A stretch of DNA of 13,836 nucleotides from an uncultured Corynebacterium sp. (GTDB lineage: Bacteria; Actinomycetota; Actinomycetes; Mycobacteriales; Mycobacteriaceae), in contig NZ_CALTVG010000053.1 of the NCBI RefSeq assembly GCF_943912665.1, positions 1 through 13,836 of the forward strand, given 5' to 3'. The notes under the pieces were generated by a model, which worked only from the letters and a program-made list of their open reading frames with translations, had not been told where the DNA came from and made no database searches. Position numbers and translations under genes: made by a program. Positions 1-5,684 of the stretch are shown here, piece after piece (position 1 is the first letter of the stretch; every line of letters starts with the position of its first letter).

Positions 1-2
1 CC

Positions 3-221
3 TGGACTCCCACCGAGGCGGGCAGCGGAACCGGTCATGTTGACTACAAGGCTATCCGGTTGATGACGCCGAAGCAAGAGCACGGGGCACGGAGCTATCG
101 GTACGTTCACACACCAGTGTGCTCTCTGACCCGACCGGATTTGTCGGTGCTCGGGGGCGTATGGCCGAGAGCCTTCCTCGCACCGTGTCCGGTTTCGGTG
201 CCTGCCGTGCCTGACAAATGA
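3..221 (+). CDS. C-terminal part of an unknown protein, cut by the left window edge
   Basis: An open frame runs in from the window edge and stops at TGA 219-221. It gives about 72 residues, with the stretch GHVDYKAIRLMTPKQEHGAR near the start and a proline-rich end. I do not recognise the family and see no membrane segment. Third codon positions are mostly G or C, which supports coding, but less strongly than in the confident genes further right. The next ORF begins 27 bases later, so the two may be co-transcribed. It could be the end of an accessory gene or a degraded remnant. A minus-strand ORF over the same bases has no family resemblance and is less convincing. Confidence 0.35.
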   Translation, partial: WTPTEAGSGTGHVDYKAIRLMTPKQEHGARSYRYVHTPVCSLTRPDLSVLGGVWPRAFLAPCPVSVPAVPDK

Positions 222-248
222 TAGCCTGGCGCATCCCGAGGACGCCAG

Positions 249-563
249 ATGACCACCACTGCGCTTCTTGATATCGGAATACTGAAGAAGAAGATCGAAG
301 GATACCCCGACCCGACCTGCTACCGGGTGCTGAAAGCGATTCAGCGCGCCGAGATCGACTGGGCCCACCAGATGGACATCCCGATCCGCTTCTTCGACGC
401 CGACCTCCAGGAGGTTCACCTCATTCTGGTTGGTGCCTTGGGCCAGAGGTACTCTCATGAAGCACGGGTGGCCTATGTAAGCGCACCCCTGAGCAGCCGC
501 TCAACGCACATCCTGCATTTGTGTGGGGACAACTCGGCGTGGGGGCGGCTTTGGAGTATGTAG
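249..563 (+). CDS. Hypothetical protein, probably truncated by a frameshift
   Basis: The ATG at 249 follows a GAGG ribosome-binding site (238-241) by seven bases, so this start is well supported. The 104-residue product has no family I recognise. Its first 60 or so residues (charged, with a stretch reading RAEIDWAHQMDIPIRFFDAD) have strong GC-ending codons typical of real coding sequence. After roughly base 460 the codon bias weakens and the C-terminus becomes rich in S, H, C and W. Meanwhile a protein-like sequence appears in the +2 frame and continues past 563. The simplest reading is a gene whose frame was broken between about 420 and 560, leaving this N-terminal piece. It could instead be an intact small accessory gene; its position directly behind another unknown ORF would also fit a two-gene cassette. 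Confidence 0.4.
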   Translation: MTTTALLDIGILKKKIEGYPDPTCYRVLKAIQRAEIDWAHQMDIPIRFFDADLQEVHLILVGALGQRYSHEARVAYVSAPLSSRSTHILHLCGDNSAWGRLWSM

Positions 564-574
564 CGCGATGTTAG

Positions 575-760
575 GGCGCCGAGCAATACCGTCGACAAGC
601 CGATGACTACGCCGTGGACGCGATGCAATCCTTCGGCGGAGCGGCTGAGCTACATGCATTCCCGGAGGTCAATATCGCTATTGATGCTGCCGTGCTCTTG
701 GCATTCTGCGTCGCGCTGCTCGGGATTGCGTCGCTAAGCTTGCGGTGCCGGACGCCGTAA
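575..760 (+). pseudogene. Out-of-frame C-terminal remnant of the 249 gene, with a membrane helix
   Basis: Frame 2 reads a plausible protein from just after a TAG (572-574) to TAA at 758-760. It has a charged helix beginning EQYRRQADDYAVDAMQ, then a hydrophobic segment AAVLLAFCVALLGIASLSL, then a short basic tail. The same frame upstream of the TAG (about 434-571) also reads sensibly, ending LGVGAALEYVARC. This suggests one ancestral gene starting at 249, now carrying a frameshift and a nonsense mutation. Possible internal starts (GTG 614, ATG 623) have no ribosome-binding site. The alternative is a separate small membrane protein, which I find less likely. Confidence 0.4.
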
Positions 761-816
761 ATCTCACAAAGCAGGGCCGGTGGCGATGGCACGTCGAGCG
801 TGTCCGGTGGGCGCAC

Positions 817-822
817 TAGAGT
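817..822 (+). promoter_or_regulatory. Candidate -10 box of the DUF445 operon
   Basis: TAGAGT fits the corynebacterial -10 pattern TANNNT and lies in the 102-base gap between the 760 stop and the ATG at 863. Transcription would start near 829, giving a leader of about 34 bases that contains the AAGGAG ribosome-binding site. The -35 is poor (TCGAGC at 794-799, 17 bases upstream), so this is only a candidate. Confidence 0.35.
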
Positions 823-862
823 TGATGGACAAAGCTCCACCCTCTACGCCCAAGGAGAACTC

Positions 863-2215
863 ATGACGCACCGCGCGGACGCAGGATTCGAGATGGCTGA
901 CTCTGCGGTCTCGCCTGCCGCATCGGCGTCGGTAAGCACTGCCCCGGTGCCGCAGGCCGGCAACCAGGAAGAGCGCCGCGCGGACCTGCGCCGCTGGAAG
1001 GGGATTGCGCTGGCTTTCCTGGTTGTGGCGGCGGTGATCTTTCTGGGGGGCTCGTGGTGGCAAGCGTCGGCAAGCGGGGCACCCGTCTGGGTCGGCTACG
1101 TGCGGGCCGCAGCGGAGGCAGGCATGGTCGGTGGACTGGCGGACTGGTTCGCCGTGACCGCCCTGTTCCGCCGGCCCATGGGCCTGCCCATCCCGCACAC
1201 CGCGCTCATCCCCAACAACAAGGACCGCGTGGGGGATGCGCTCAAGGACTTCGTGGAAGAGAACTTCCTTACCGCGGACGCACTCAGCGCCAAGGTGCGG
1301 GAGGCAGAGATACCGCTGTGGCTGGCGCGCCAGGGCGTGGAGCCCGGCAAGGCGGAGGAAGTCTCCGCGTGGATTGGTGAGCGCGCCGCCAGTGTGGTCG
1401 CGGACCTGGATGCCACCGAGGCGGAGCAGTTCATCAAGACCCAGGTCATGGACCGCCTGGCAGAACCCGAGTGGGGCCCGCCGCTGGGCCGGCTGCTGGA
1501 GGGCTACATTGCGGACGGCAAGGCGCGGCCGCTGGAAGATGACCTCATCGAGTGGGCGCACGGCAAGATCCTCGGCATGGAATCCACGGTGGTCACCGCC
1601 ATTGATGAGCGCATGCCCGGCTGGGCGCCGCGCTTTGCCCGCGAGATGGTGGGGGAGAAGGTCTATACCGAGCTGGTGGAGTTCGCCAACGACGTCCGCC
1701 ACGACGGCAACCACGAGGCCCGTCTGGCTATCCGCCGCAACCTGTCCAAGCTGGCCTCTGACCTGCAGTGGGATGAGGACATGCGCGGGCGTATCGAGGG
1801 CATTAAGCAGGAGATGCTGGCCTCCGACCAGGCGCAGCAGGCGCCCGCGGCCATGTGGCGCACGGTGTCCACCACGCTCATTGAGCAGCTCAACGACCCG
1901 GACTCCTTCCTGCGGCAGAAAATCACGGCGAAGGTGAAGGAGCTGGCGCACCGCCTGCTGGAGGACTCAGAGTTCCTGGCCCAGGCCAACGCGCTCGTGG
2001 ACAAGGCTGCGCGCTACGCGGTGGAGAAGTTTGCCCCGGAGATCATCGCGATCATCCCGGAGACCATCAAGCGCTGGGACGCGGAGGAAGCCTCCCAGAA
2101 CATCGAGCTCATGGTGGGCCGTGACCTGCAGTTCATCCGCCTCAACGGCACCGTGGTGGGTGCGCTGGCTGGCCTGGTTATCTACACTGTTAACCATCTG
2201 CTTTTTGGCATCTAA
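863..2215 (+). CDS. DUF445 family membrane protein
   Basis: This 450-residue protein belongs to DUF445 (YjiN-like), conserved membrane proteins without an assigned reaction. The family signature is plain at residues 90-117: a glycine-rich turn, ADWFAVTALFRRPMG, then LPIPHTALIP and NNKDR. A transmembrane helix spans about residues 47-66, and a second hydrophobic segment closes the protein (about 428-450). Between them lies a long charged, helical region. The first 45 residues are low-complexity and A/S/P-rich. I chose ATG 863 because AAGGAG at 852-857 sits five bases upstream; the frame stays open back to a GTG at 800, but that start has no such site. It heads a four-gene operon, the next start lying only 15 bases after its stop. 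The family call is firm; the function is unknown. Confidence 0.9.
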   Translation: MTHRADAGFEMADSAVSPAASASVSTAPVPQAGNQEERRADLRRWKGIALAFLVVAAVIFLGGSWWQASASGAPVWVGYVRAAAEAGMVGGLADWFAVTALFRRPMGLPIPHTALIPNNKDRVGDALKDFVEENFLTADALSAKVREAEIPLWLARQGVEPGKAEEVSAWIGERAASVVADLDATEAEQFIKTQVMDRLAEPEWGPPLGRLLEGYIADGKARPLEDDLIEWAHGKILGMESTVVTAIDERMPGWAPRFAREMVGEKVYTELVEFANDVRHDGNHEARLAIRRNLSKLASDLQWDEDMRGRIEGIKQEMLASDQAQQAPAAMWRTVSTTLIEQLNDPDSFLRQKITAKVKELAHRLLEDSEFLAQANALVDKAARYAVEKFAPEIIAIIPETIKRWDAEEASQNIELMVGRDLQFIRLNGTVVGALAGLVIYTVNHLLFGI

Positions 2216-2230
2216 CAAGGAGTTATGACC

Positions 2231-2710
2231 ATGTCCGTATTTGATTCTTTTAAGAACGCCGGCTCCTCCGCGTTCGATGTGGCCAAAGACTTCGGTGGCC
2301 GCTTCAAGGAGGAACGCCAGCAGCAGGCTCAGGATGCGCAGGCTGACCGGATTGCGCGCGCCGCTGACAAGGCTGGCATGGGTACTGGCACCGCGAAAGA
2401 GGAGTCCTTCCTGGATCGCGTGACCACTACCGCGAAGAACCTTGGTGATTCGGTGTCTTCCGCTGCCCGGGAGACCCGCAACTCCGAGTCCTTCCAGAAG
2501 GCCCGCACGGATCTCACCAGCGCCTTCGATGAAGCGCGCGAGGGCGTGCAGGACGCGGTGAACAACGCCAAGGAGCGTCGCGCGGAGGGCCAGCAGTCCT
2601 CCGGTCAGCCCGGCGCCACTGGCTCCGCCGATCCGCTGAACCCGTACGCACAGAAGCAGCAGCCTAAGGACAACAACATCATCGACGGCGAAGTCGTCGA
2701 CGAAAACTAA
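2231..2710 (+). CDS. Hydrophilic Q/A-rich hypothetical protein in the DUF445 operon
   Basis: This protein of about 159 residues has no domain I recognise. It is highly charged, rich in A, Q, D, E, R and S, and predicted mostly helical, with two amphipathic stretches (about 5-35 and 80-115). A disordered Q/G/S/P linker follows, then an acidic tail ending IIDGEVVDEN. There is no signal peptide or membrane segment, so it is probably cytoplasmic. Two in-frame ATGs follow AAGGAG (2217-2222). The one at 2225 is only two bases away, while 2231 has an eight-base spacing, so I chose 2231. It lies between two membrane-protein genes of one operon and might be a peripheral partner of them; that is inference from position only. 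Confidence 0.8.
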   Translation: MSVFDSFKNAGSSAFDVAKDFGGRFKEERQQQAQDAQADRIARAADKAGMGTGTAKEESFLDRVTTTAKNLGDSVSSAARETRNSESFQKARTDLTSAFDEAREGVQDAVNNAKERRAEGQQSSGQPGATGSADPLNPYAQKQQPKDNNIIDGEVVDEN

Positions 2711-2713
2711 CTG

Positions 2714-3010
2714 ATGGACATCTACCTTTTCCTCAACATCCTCAACAAGATCCCGATGTGGATCTTCGCCGCGGTCTCCCTCTTCGCGCTGATCGGCGCG
2801 GTCCTGGCGGCGCTCACCCGGGAGGACGCCTTCCGCGCCGGTGACCGCCAGAACAAGTGGGTATGGGTGGCCCTGCTGGGTGGTTCGGCGGTGCTGATGA
2901 ACCTGCCGCTGCCGTTCGTGTCCTGGGTGGGCGCGATCATCACCGGCATCTACTGGTTCGACGTGCGCCCGCAACTGAAGTCCATCATCCGAGGCGATTA
3001 TTTCTACTGA
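2714..3010 (+). CDS. DUF2516 family small membrane protein
   Basis: A 98-residue integral membrane protein matching the actinobacterial DUF2516 family. Three hydrophobic segments are visible: residues about 14-35 (MWIFAAVSLFALIGAVLAAL), 47-63 and 68-83. They are followed by a conserved-looking end, IYWFDVRPQLKSII. The start lies three bases after the previous stop with no good Shine-Dalgarno, so translation is probably coupled to the upstream gene. Its stop overlaps the next ATG by one base (TGATG). DUF2516 proteins have no assigned biochemical role. Tight coupling with DUF445 and the DeoC-like gene suggests a conserved functional unit. Confidence 0.85.
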   Translation: MDIYLFLNILNKIPMWIFAAVSLFALIGAVLAALTREDAFRAGDRQNKWVWVALLGGSAVLMNLPLPFVSWVGAIITGIYWFDVRPQLKSIIRGDYFY

Positions 3011-3471
3011 TGCTTAACTTGCTGTCTGCCTCCCTAGAGGAGGTCCAGAACCGCGCGCCGGGGCAGCGCGTGGTGGTCTCACCCCACCACGTCCTTGCCG
3101 CCGCGCAGGCCGAGCACACCGTGGCCGTGGCCGGGTATCCCACCGGCCGCCACCACTCCCTAGTCAAGGCAGCGGAGGCGCGCCTGGCCGTGCAATCGGG
3201 CGCGGCCGAGGTGTGGGTGGCAGTGGATGCACTACTTGCCGATTCCACCGCGTTGCTCTCGGAGCTCGTCACCCTCCGGGAAGCCTGCCCGCTGCCCGTT
3301 AAGCTGGGGCTGATTCTTCCCGTGCGTTCCGTAAGTTCTGTGGAGGACCTGGCCCACGCCGCGGAGCAGGCGGGCTATCAGTGTCTCGTCGTTTTAAACG
3401 ACGGAGACGCAGAAAACCCCGCAGCAGAATCTGCCGCGGGGCTCAGCCAGTTGCCGGTCGTGCGCCTTTAG
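3010..3471 (+). CDS. Short DeoC-like (deoxyribose-phosphate aldolase-like) protein, probably inactive as an aldolase
   Basis: The 153 residues follow the N-terminal half of a DeoC TIM barrel. RVVVSPHHVLAA corresponds to the first strand, VAVAGYPTGRHHSLVKAAEA to the family's VIGFPxG...K..EA segment, and AVQSGAAEVWVAVDALL to its GAxEIDMV segment. DeoC is normally about 220-260 residues and cleaves 2-deoxyribose-5-phosphate using a Schiff-base lysine in a KTSTG motif and a second lysine in a KPAGG motif. I see neither: the protein ends soon after the strand that should carry the first, and the family's EIDMV aspartate appears to be W. So the fold resemblance is reasonable but aldolase activity is doubtful. 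Its ATG overlaps the preceding stop. Its own TAG overlaps the facing gene's stop, and its last 30 codons contain two hairpins. Confidence 0.7.
   Translation: MLNLLSASLEEVQNRAPGQRVVVSPHHVLAAAQAEHTVAVAGYPTGRHHSLVKAAEARLAVQSGAAEVWVAVDALLADSTALLSELVTLREACPLPVKLGLILPVRSVSSVEDLAHAAEQAGYQCLVVLNDGDAENPAAESAAGLSQLPVVRL
3383..3408. repeat. Near-perfect inverted repeat inside the DeoC-like gene
   Basis: GTCTC-GTCGTTT, a single T, then AAACGAC-g-GAGAC form two arms of 12 paired bases with one bulged G. The sequence lies in the 3' part of the DeoC-like coding region, five bases before a second hairpin. No U-tract follows in either direction. It may be part of a bidirectional termination region or a binding site. 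Confidence 0.5.
3413..3441 (-). terminator. Rho-independent terminator of the LmeA-like gene, embedded in the opposing coding sequence
   Basis: On the minus strand a GC-rich hairpin is followed directly by TTTT (AAAA at 3413-3416 on the plus strand). The outer stem is CCCCGC 3417-3422 with GCGGGG 3436-3441. The inner stem is GCAG 3424-3427 with CTGC 3431-3434, with loop AAT and one A/C mismatch between the stems. It begins 27 bases beyond the minus-strand stop at 3468-3470, the usual distance. It lies wholly within the codons of the convergent DeoC-like gene. Confidence 0.65.
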
Positions 3472-4280
3472 CGCTGCTCGGTCGTGCCGGCGTTTCCGGT
3501 GTTGTTGCCGGCGGAGGCCTGGTCCAGCTCGCTCATCGGCACGTCGTGGCCGGAGAGGGTGACGGTGAGCTCGCCGGAGCCCACGTCGATGGAGTCGAAG
3601 GTAAGCGCCTGGCCGGCCAGCTGCTCAGACATGCCGTCCTGCAGGGCGTCCGAAATCGCGGACGTGGCCTGCTCCGGGAGGTCGAAGCCGAAGAGGGAGG
3701 CCTTCTCCGCGTTGATGGCCAGCTGCCCGTCGTGGACCTCCGGCTTGAGGGCCAGCTCCGCCAGGCCACCGGCGAACTGCACGGTGAGGTCATCCTCCGC
3801 GTCGTTGGCGGTAATGGCGGTGACCACGAGGTTGCCCAAGGTATCGTTGCCGGACTGCTCCGCAATCGCCTTCTGGAAGGTGGCCAGCAGGAACTGATCC
3901 GGCACCGTGGTGGAAGCCCGCAGCGTGCCCGCCACCGGCTCTTGGGACAGGGTCATGTCCTCCACGTGCACGTCCGCTGCCGGCTGCCCGCTGATCTGCG
4001 TGCCGTCGATCTGCAGCGTGGAGGGAGTCTTCATGTTCATCTCCGGCACCTTGCCGTTGAGCATGCCGAAGATCATGGGGCTGGCGCCGAAGCTGACATC
4101 CGGGTCCTCGGGGGACTCGATGCCCTGTTCCTTCGCGGAGTCCGTGAACTGACTCTTCATCTGGGAGCCGATGAACCAGCGCAGGCCAAGCTCGGCGATG
4201 AGGATGAGGAGCAGGAACGCCACGAGCACGCCAATGAAGATTTTCCAGGCGGTCGCGGCACGAGATTTAGAAGAAGCCAT
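3468..4280 (-). CDS. LmeA-like DUF2993 family envelope protein
   Basis: A 270-residue protein anchored by one N-terminal transmembrane helix (about residues 12-36, KIFIGVLVAFLLLILIAELG), with the rest presumably outside the membrane. The segment FGASPMIFGMLNGKVPEMNM followed by a TPSTL stretch matches the DUF2993 signature (a G-x-P-x-L-x-x-L-L-x-G core). LmeA of mycobacteria, in this family, is needed for normal lipomannan mannan-chain elongation; an equivalent role here is inference. I start it at ATG 4280: a CACACT -10-like box lies just seven bases upstream, and the frame above that ATG reads nothing familiar. It lies 29 bases downstream of the methyltransferase gene and may also be read from it. 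The stop overlaps the facing DeoC-like stop by three bases. Confidence 0.8.
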   Translation of the reverse strand: MASSKSRAATAWKIFIGVLVAFLLLILIAELGLRWFIGSQMKSQFTDSAKEQGIESPEDPDVSFGASPMIFGMLNGKVPEMNMKTPSTLQIDGTQISGQPAADVHVEDMTLSQEPVAGTLRASTTVPDQFLLATFQKAIAEQSGNDTLGNLVVTAITANDAEDDLTVQFAGGLAELALKPEVHDGQLAINAEKASLFGFDLPEQATSAISDALQDGMSEQLAGQALTFDSIDVGSGELTVTLSGHDVPMSELDQASAGNNTGNAGTTEQR

Positions 4281-4287
4281 GCCTACC

Positions 4288-4293
4288 AGTGTG
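4288..4293 (-). promoter_or_regulatory. Candidate -10 box (CACACT) of the LmeA-like gene
   Basis: Read on the minus strand, CACACT lies seven bases before the ATG at 4280. TTGGCT lies 18 bases further upstream, inside the end of the methyltransferase gene. With transcription starting six or seven bases after the -10, the mRNA would begin at or next to the start codon. A weak GGTAGG in the spacer could serve as a ribosome-binding site if transcription starts further upstream. Confidence 0.4.
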
Positions 4294-4309
4294 GCGCATG
4301 TGCTTGGAG

Positions 4310-5113
4310 TTAGCCAACTACAACGTCCCAATCCACTGTGAGCACGTTATCCCGCAGGCGGCGGTGCACCGGGTGGACTGGGACGGTCTGGCGTAGCTGG
4401 GTGCGAGCCATACGCCAGCGCACCCGCGGGCCGTACGGTGCCCAGCCGGCGGCGCGATCCCAGGCGTCGTCAGCCGCCTGCAAGAGCTCGTGGATGGGCT
4501 CGCCCGGCACGTTGCGGTGAATGAGAATCTTAGGCAGGCGCTCCGCCAGGTCGCTGGGGCGCTTCACGTCGAAGGGATCCCACGCCAGGGTCAGGGAGCG
4601 GGGGCCGTCGGCGCCCAGCAGCACCCAGGCCGCCCGGCGCCCCAGCTCGTCGCACGTGCCCTCCACAAAGAACCCGCCGGGGGCCAGTCGCGAGGTCACC
4701 GTGGACCACGCCTTGTCCACCTGGCCCACGTCGTACTGGCGCAGCACGTTAAACGCGCGGACTAGCTGCGGGCGGTAGCCGGCCAGCTCGAAGCCACCCA
4801 GCTCAAACGTCACGCCGTCGCGCGGCGGCAGCACGCGCTCGGGGGAAATCTCCAGGCCTGTCACCCGCGTGGCCGGGTTGACGCTGCGCAGCCAGCCGGC
4901 CCACTCCACTGTCGTGGTGTGGGAGGCGCCGTAGCCCACGTCGAGCGCCAGCGGTTGCTTCGTGGAGCGCAGCAGGGAGGAGATCTCCGGATGGGACACC
5001 ATCCACCGGTCGCAGCGCCGCAGCCGGTTGGGGTTGGTCGTTCCCCGGGTAATAACGCCAAAAGGCCGACCCGCACTGTCCTGAGCTTTCAGGTTGTGTG
5101 CGTGGTCGGCCAT
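4310..5113 (-). CDS. Class I SAM-dependent methyltransferase, substrate unknown
   Basis: The 267-residue product has a Rossmann-type SAM-binding core. Motif I is ALDVGYGASHTTT (residues about 56-68). The acidic end of the next strand is VTGLEI (84-89), with E88 the likely ribose-binding acid. LAPGGFFVEGTCDELGRR is the typical motif before strand 5. The N-terminus (GRPFGVITRGTTNPNRLRRCDRWM) and the W/R-rich C-terminus look specific to an actinobacterial subfamily, and I cannot name the substrate. The gene begins 40 bases after the DUF2505 stop and ends 29 bases before the LmeA-like start, so the three may form one transcription unit. No good Shine-Dalgarno precedes ATG 5113. The short leader contains an inverted repeat that could regulate it. 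Confidence 0.85.
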   Translation of the reverse strand: MADHAHNLKAQDSAGRPFGVITRGTTNPNRLRRCDRWMVSHPEISSLLRSTKQPLALDVGYGASHTTTVEWAGWLRSVNPATRVTGLEISPERVLPPRDGVTFELGGFELAGYRPQLVRAFNVLRQYDVGQVDKAWSTVTSRLAPGGFFVEGTCDELGRRAAWVLLGADGPRSLTLAWDPFDVKRPSDLAERLPKILIHRNVPGEPIHELLQAADDAWDRAAGWAPYGPRVRWRMARTQLRQTVPVHPVHRRLRDNVLTVDWDVVVG

Positions 5114-5120
5114 GACAACA

Positions 5121-5153
5121 GAGTCGTTCTAGAACGTTGCTGTAGAACGAGTC
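5121..5153 (-). promoter_or_regulatory. Intercistronic inverted repeat between the DUF2505 and methyltransferase genes
   Basis: The 40-base gap is nearly filled by paired repeats. Arms 5121-5131 (GAGTCGTTCTA) and 5143-5153 (TAGAACGAGTC) pair at 10 of 11 positions. A competing perfect 12-base palindrome, CGTTCTAGAACG, lies at 5125-5136. TAGAACG also occurs twice in direct orientation, 13 bases apart. On the minus strand the hairpin starts right after the DUF2505 stop and ends seven bases before the methyltransferase ATG. It could be a weak terminator or attenuator, or an operator; there is no long T-run. Confidence 0.5.
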
Positions 5154-5645
5154 TTAGAGGTTAGCGGCAATCCACTCTTCGGTGAGCTTGGCCTCGTTGG
5201 TGTAGAGCTCCTGCAGAGCCTCAGCCACCTTCGGCTCGATGGCAGCGCCCATCATCGGGATGTTGACGGACACCTCGGTGACGTAGTCCAGCACGGTGGT
5301 CTCGCCCTGGGCCTTGTAGGTGATATCGCCCTTGAAGTCGACCGGGGTGCCCTTGACATCGGCGGTGAAGGAGACGGACATCTGATCATCGACAACCTCG
5401 CCGATGGTCACGGTGCGCTTCTCCTTGAGGGACTGGGACACCATGGCGCGCACTGCCTCCGGCAGCAGGGAGGTCGGCAGCACCTCATACAGCACGGCGG
5501 TGTTGCCGGTGAACTCGTGCACGGTGCCCGGCTCCGGGGAGAGCTTGGCAGCGATGTGCTCCCAGTAACCCTCGGTGGTGAGGGCCTCGTGCACCTTGGC
5601 GATGGGCTGGTTGATGGTTACGGTGTTTTCGCTACGGGTTGACAT
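5154..5645 (-). CDS. DUF2505 family (START/SRPBCC-like) protein
   Basis: A 163-residue soluble protein matching DUF2505, an actinobacterial family with the helix-grip fold of START/SRPBCC lipid- or ligand-binding proteins. Visible features are the opening strand and helix NTVTINQPIAKVHEALTT, a central block of alternating beta strands (VSFTADVKGTPVDFKGDITY), and a long C-terminal amphipathic helix (VAEALQELYTNEAKLTEEWI). There is no signal peptide or membrane segment. The ligand is unknown. The start at 5645 is divergent from murB with only 39 bases between the two start codons. A TAGTCT -10-like box sits seven bases upstream, so the mRNA is probably leaderless. The gene may be the first of a minus-strand unit with the methyltransferase and LmeA-like genes. 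Confidence 0.85.
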   Translation of the reverse strand: MSTRSENTVTINQPIAKVHEALTTEGYWEHIAAKLSPEPGTVHEFTGNTAVLYEVLPTSLLPEAVRAMVSQSLKEKRTVTIGEVVDDQMSVSFTADVKGTPVDFKGDITYKAQGETTVLDYVTEVSVNIPMMGAAIEPKVAEALQELYTNEAKLTEEWIAANL

Positions 5646-5684
5646 GAGTTACAGACTACCTTGGTACACGTGTTAGATAAATTT
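5646..5684. promoter_or_regulatory. Compact divergent promoter region, DUF2505 gene and murB
   Basis: Only 39 bases separate two divergent ATGs. Towards murB, TAGATA (5674-5679) lies five bases before ATG 5685. Towards the DUF2505 gene, TAGTCT (read on the minus strand, 5658-5653) lies seven bases before ATG 5645. Both would give leaderless transcripts. The perfect palindrome ACACGTGT (5666-5673) sits between the two -10 boxes and could bind a regulator acting on both genes. Confidence 0.45.

Noticed and set aside
607..840. 77-residue minus-strand ORF opposite the left-edge remnant
   Set aside because: No motif or ribosome-binding site; the plus frame reads a membrane helix with better codon bias.
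764..1951. 395-residue minus-strand ORF opposite the DUF445 gene
   Set aside because: It is the complement of a clear DUF445 coding sequence in GC-rich DNA. The product is R/H/L-rich with no family signature and no ribosome-binding site.
1967..2974. 335-residue minus-strand ORF across three operon genes
   Set aside because: It runs antisense over three supported genes, with atypical composition (G/H/V/R-rich) and no domain.
3381..4313. 310-residue plus-strand ORF opposite the LmeA-like gene
   Set aside because: It has the typical shadow composition of R, G, H and L repeats. The minus strand carries a membrane anchor and a DUF2993 signature.
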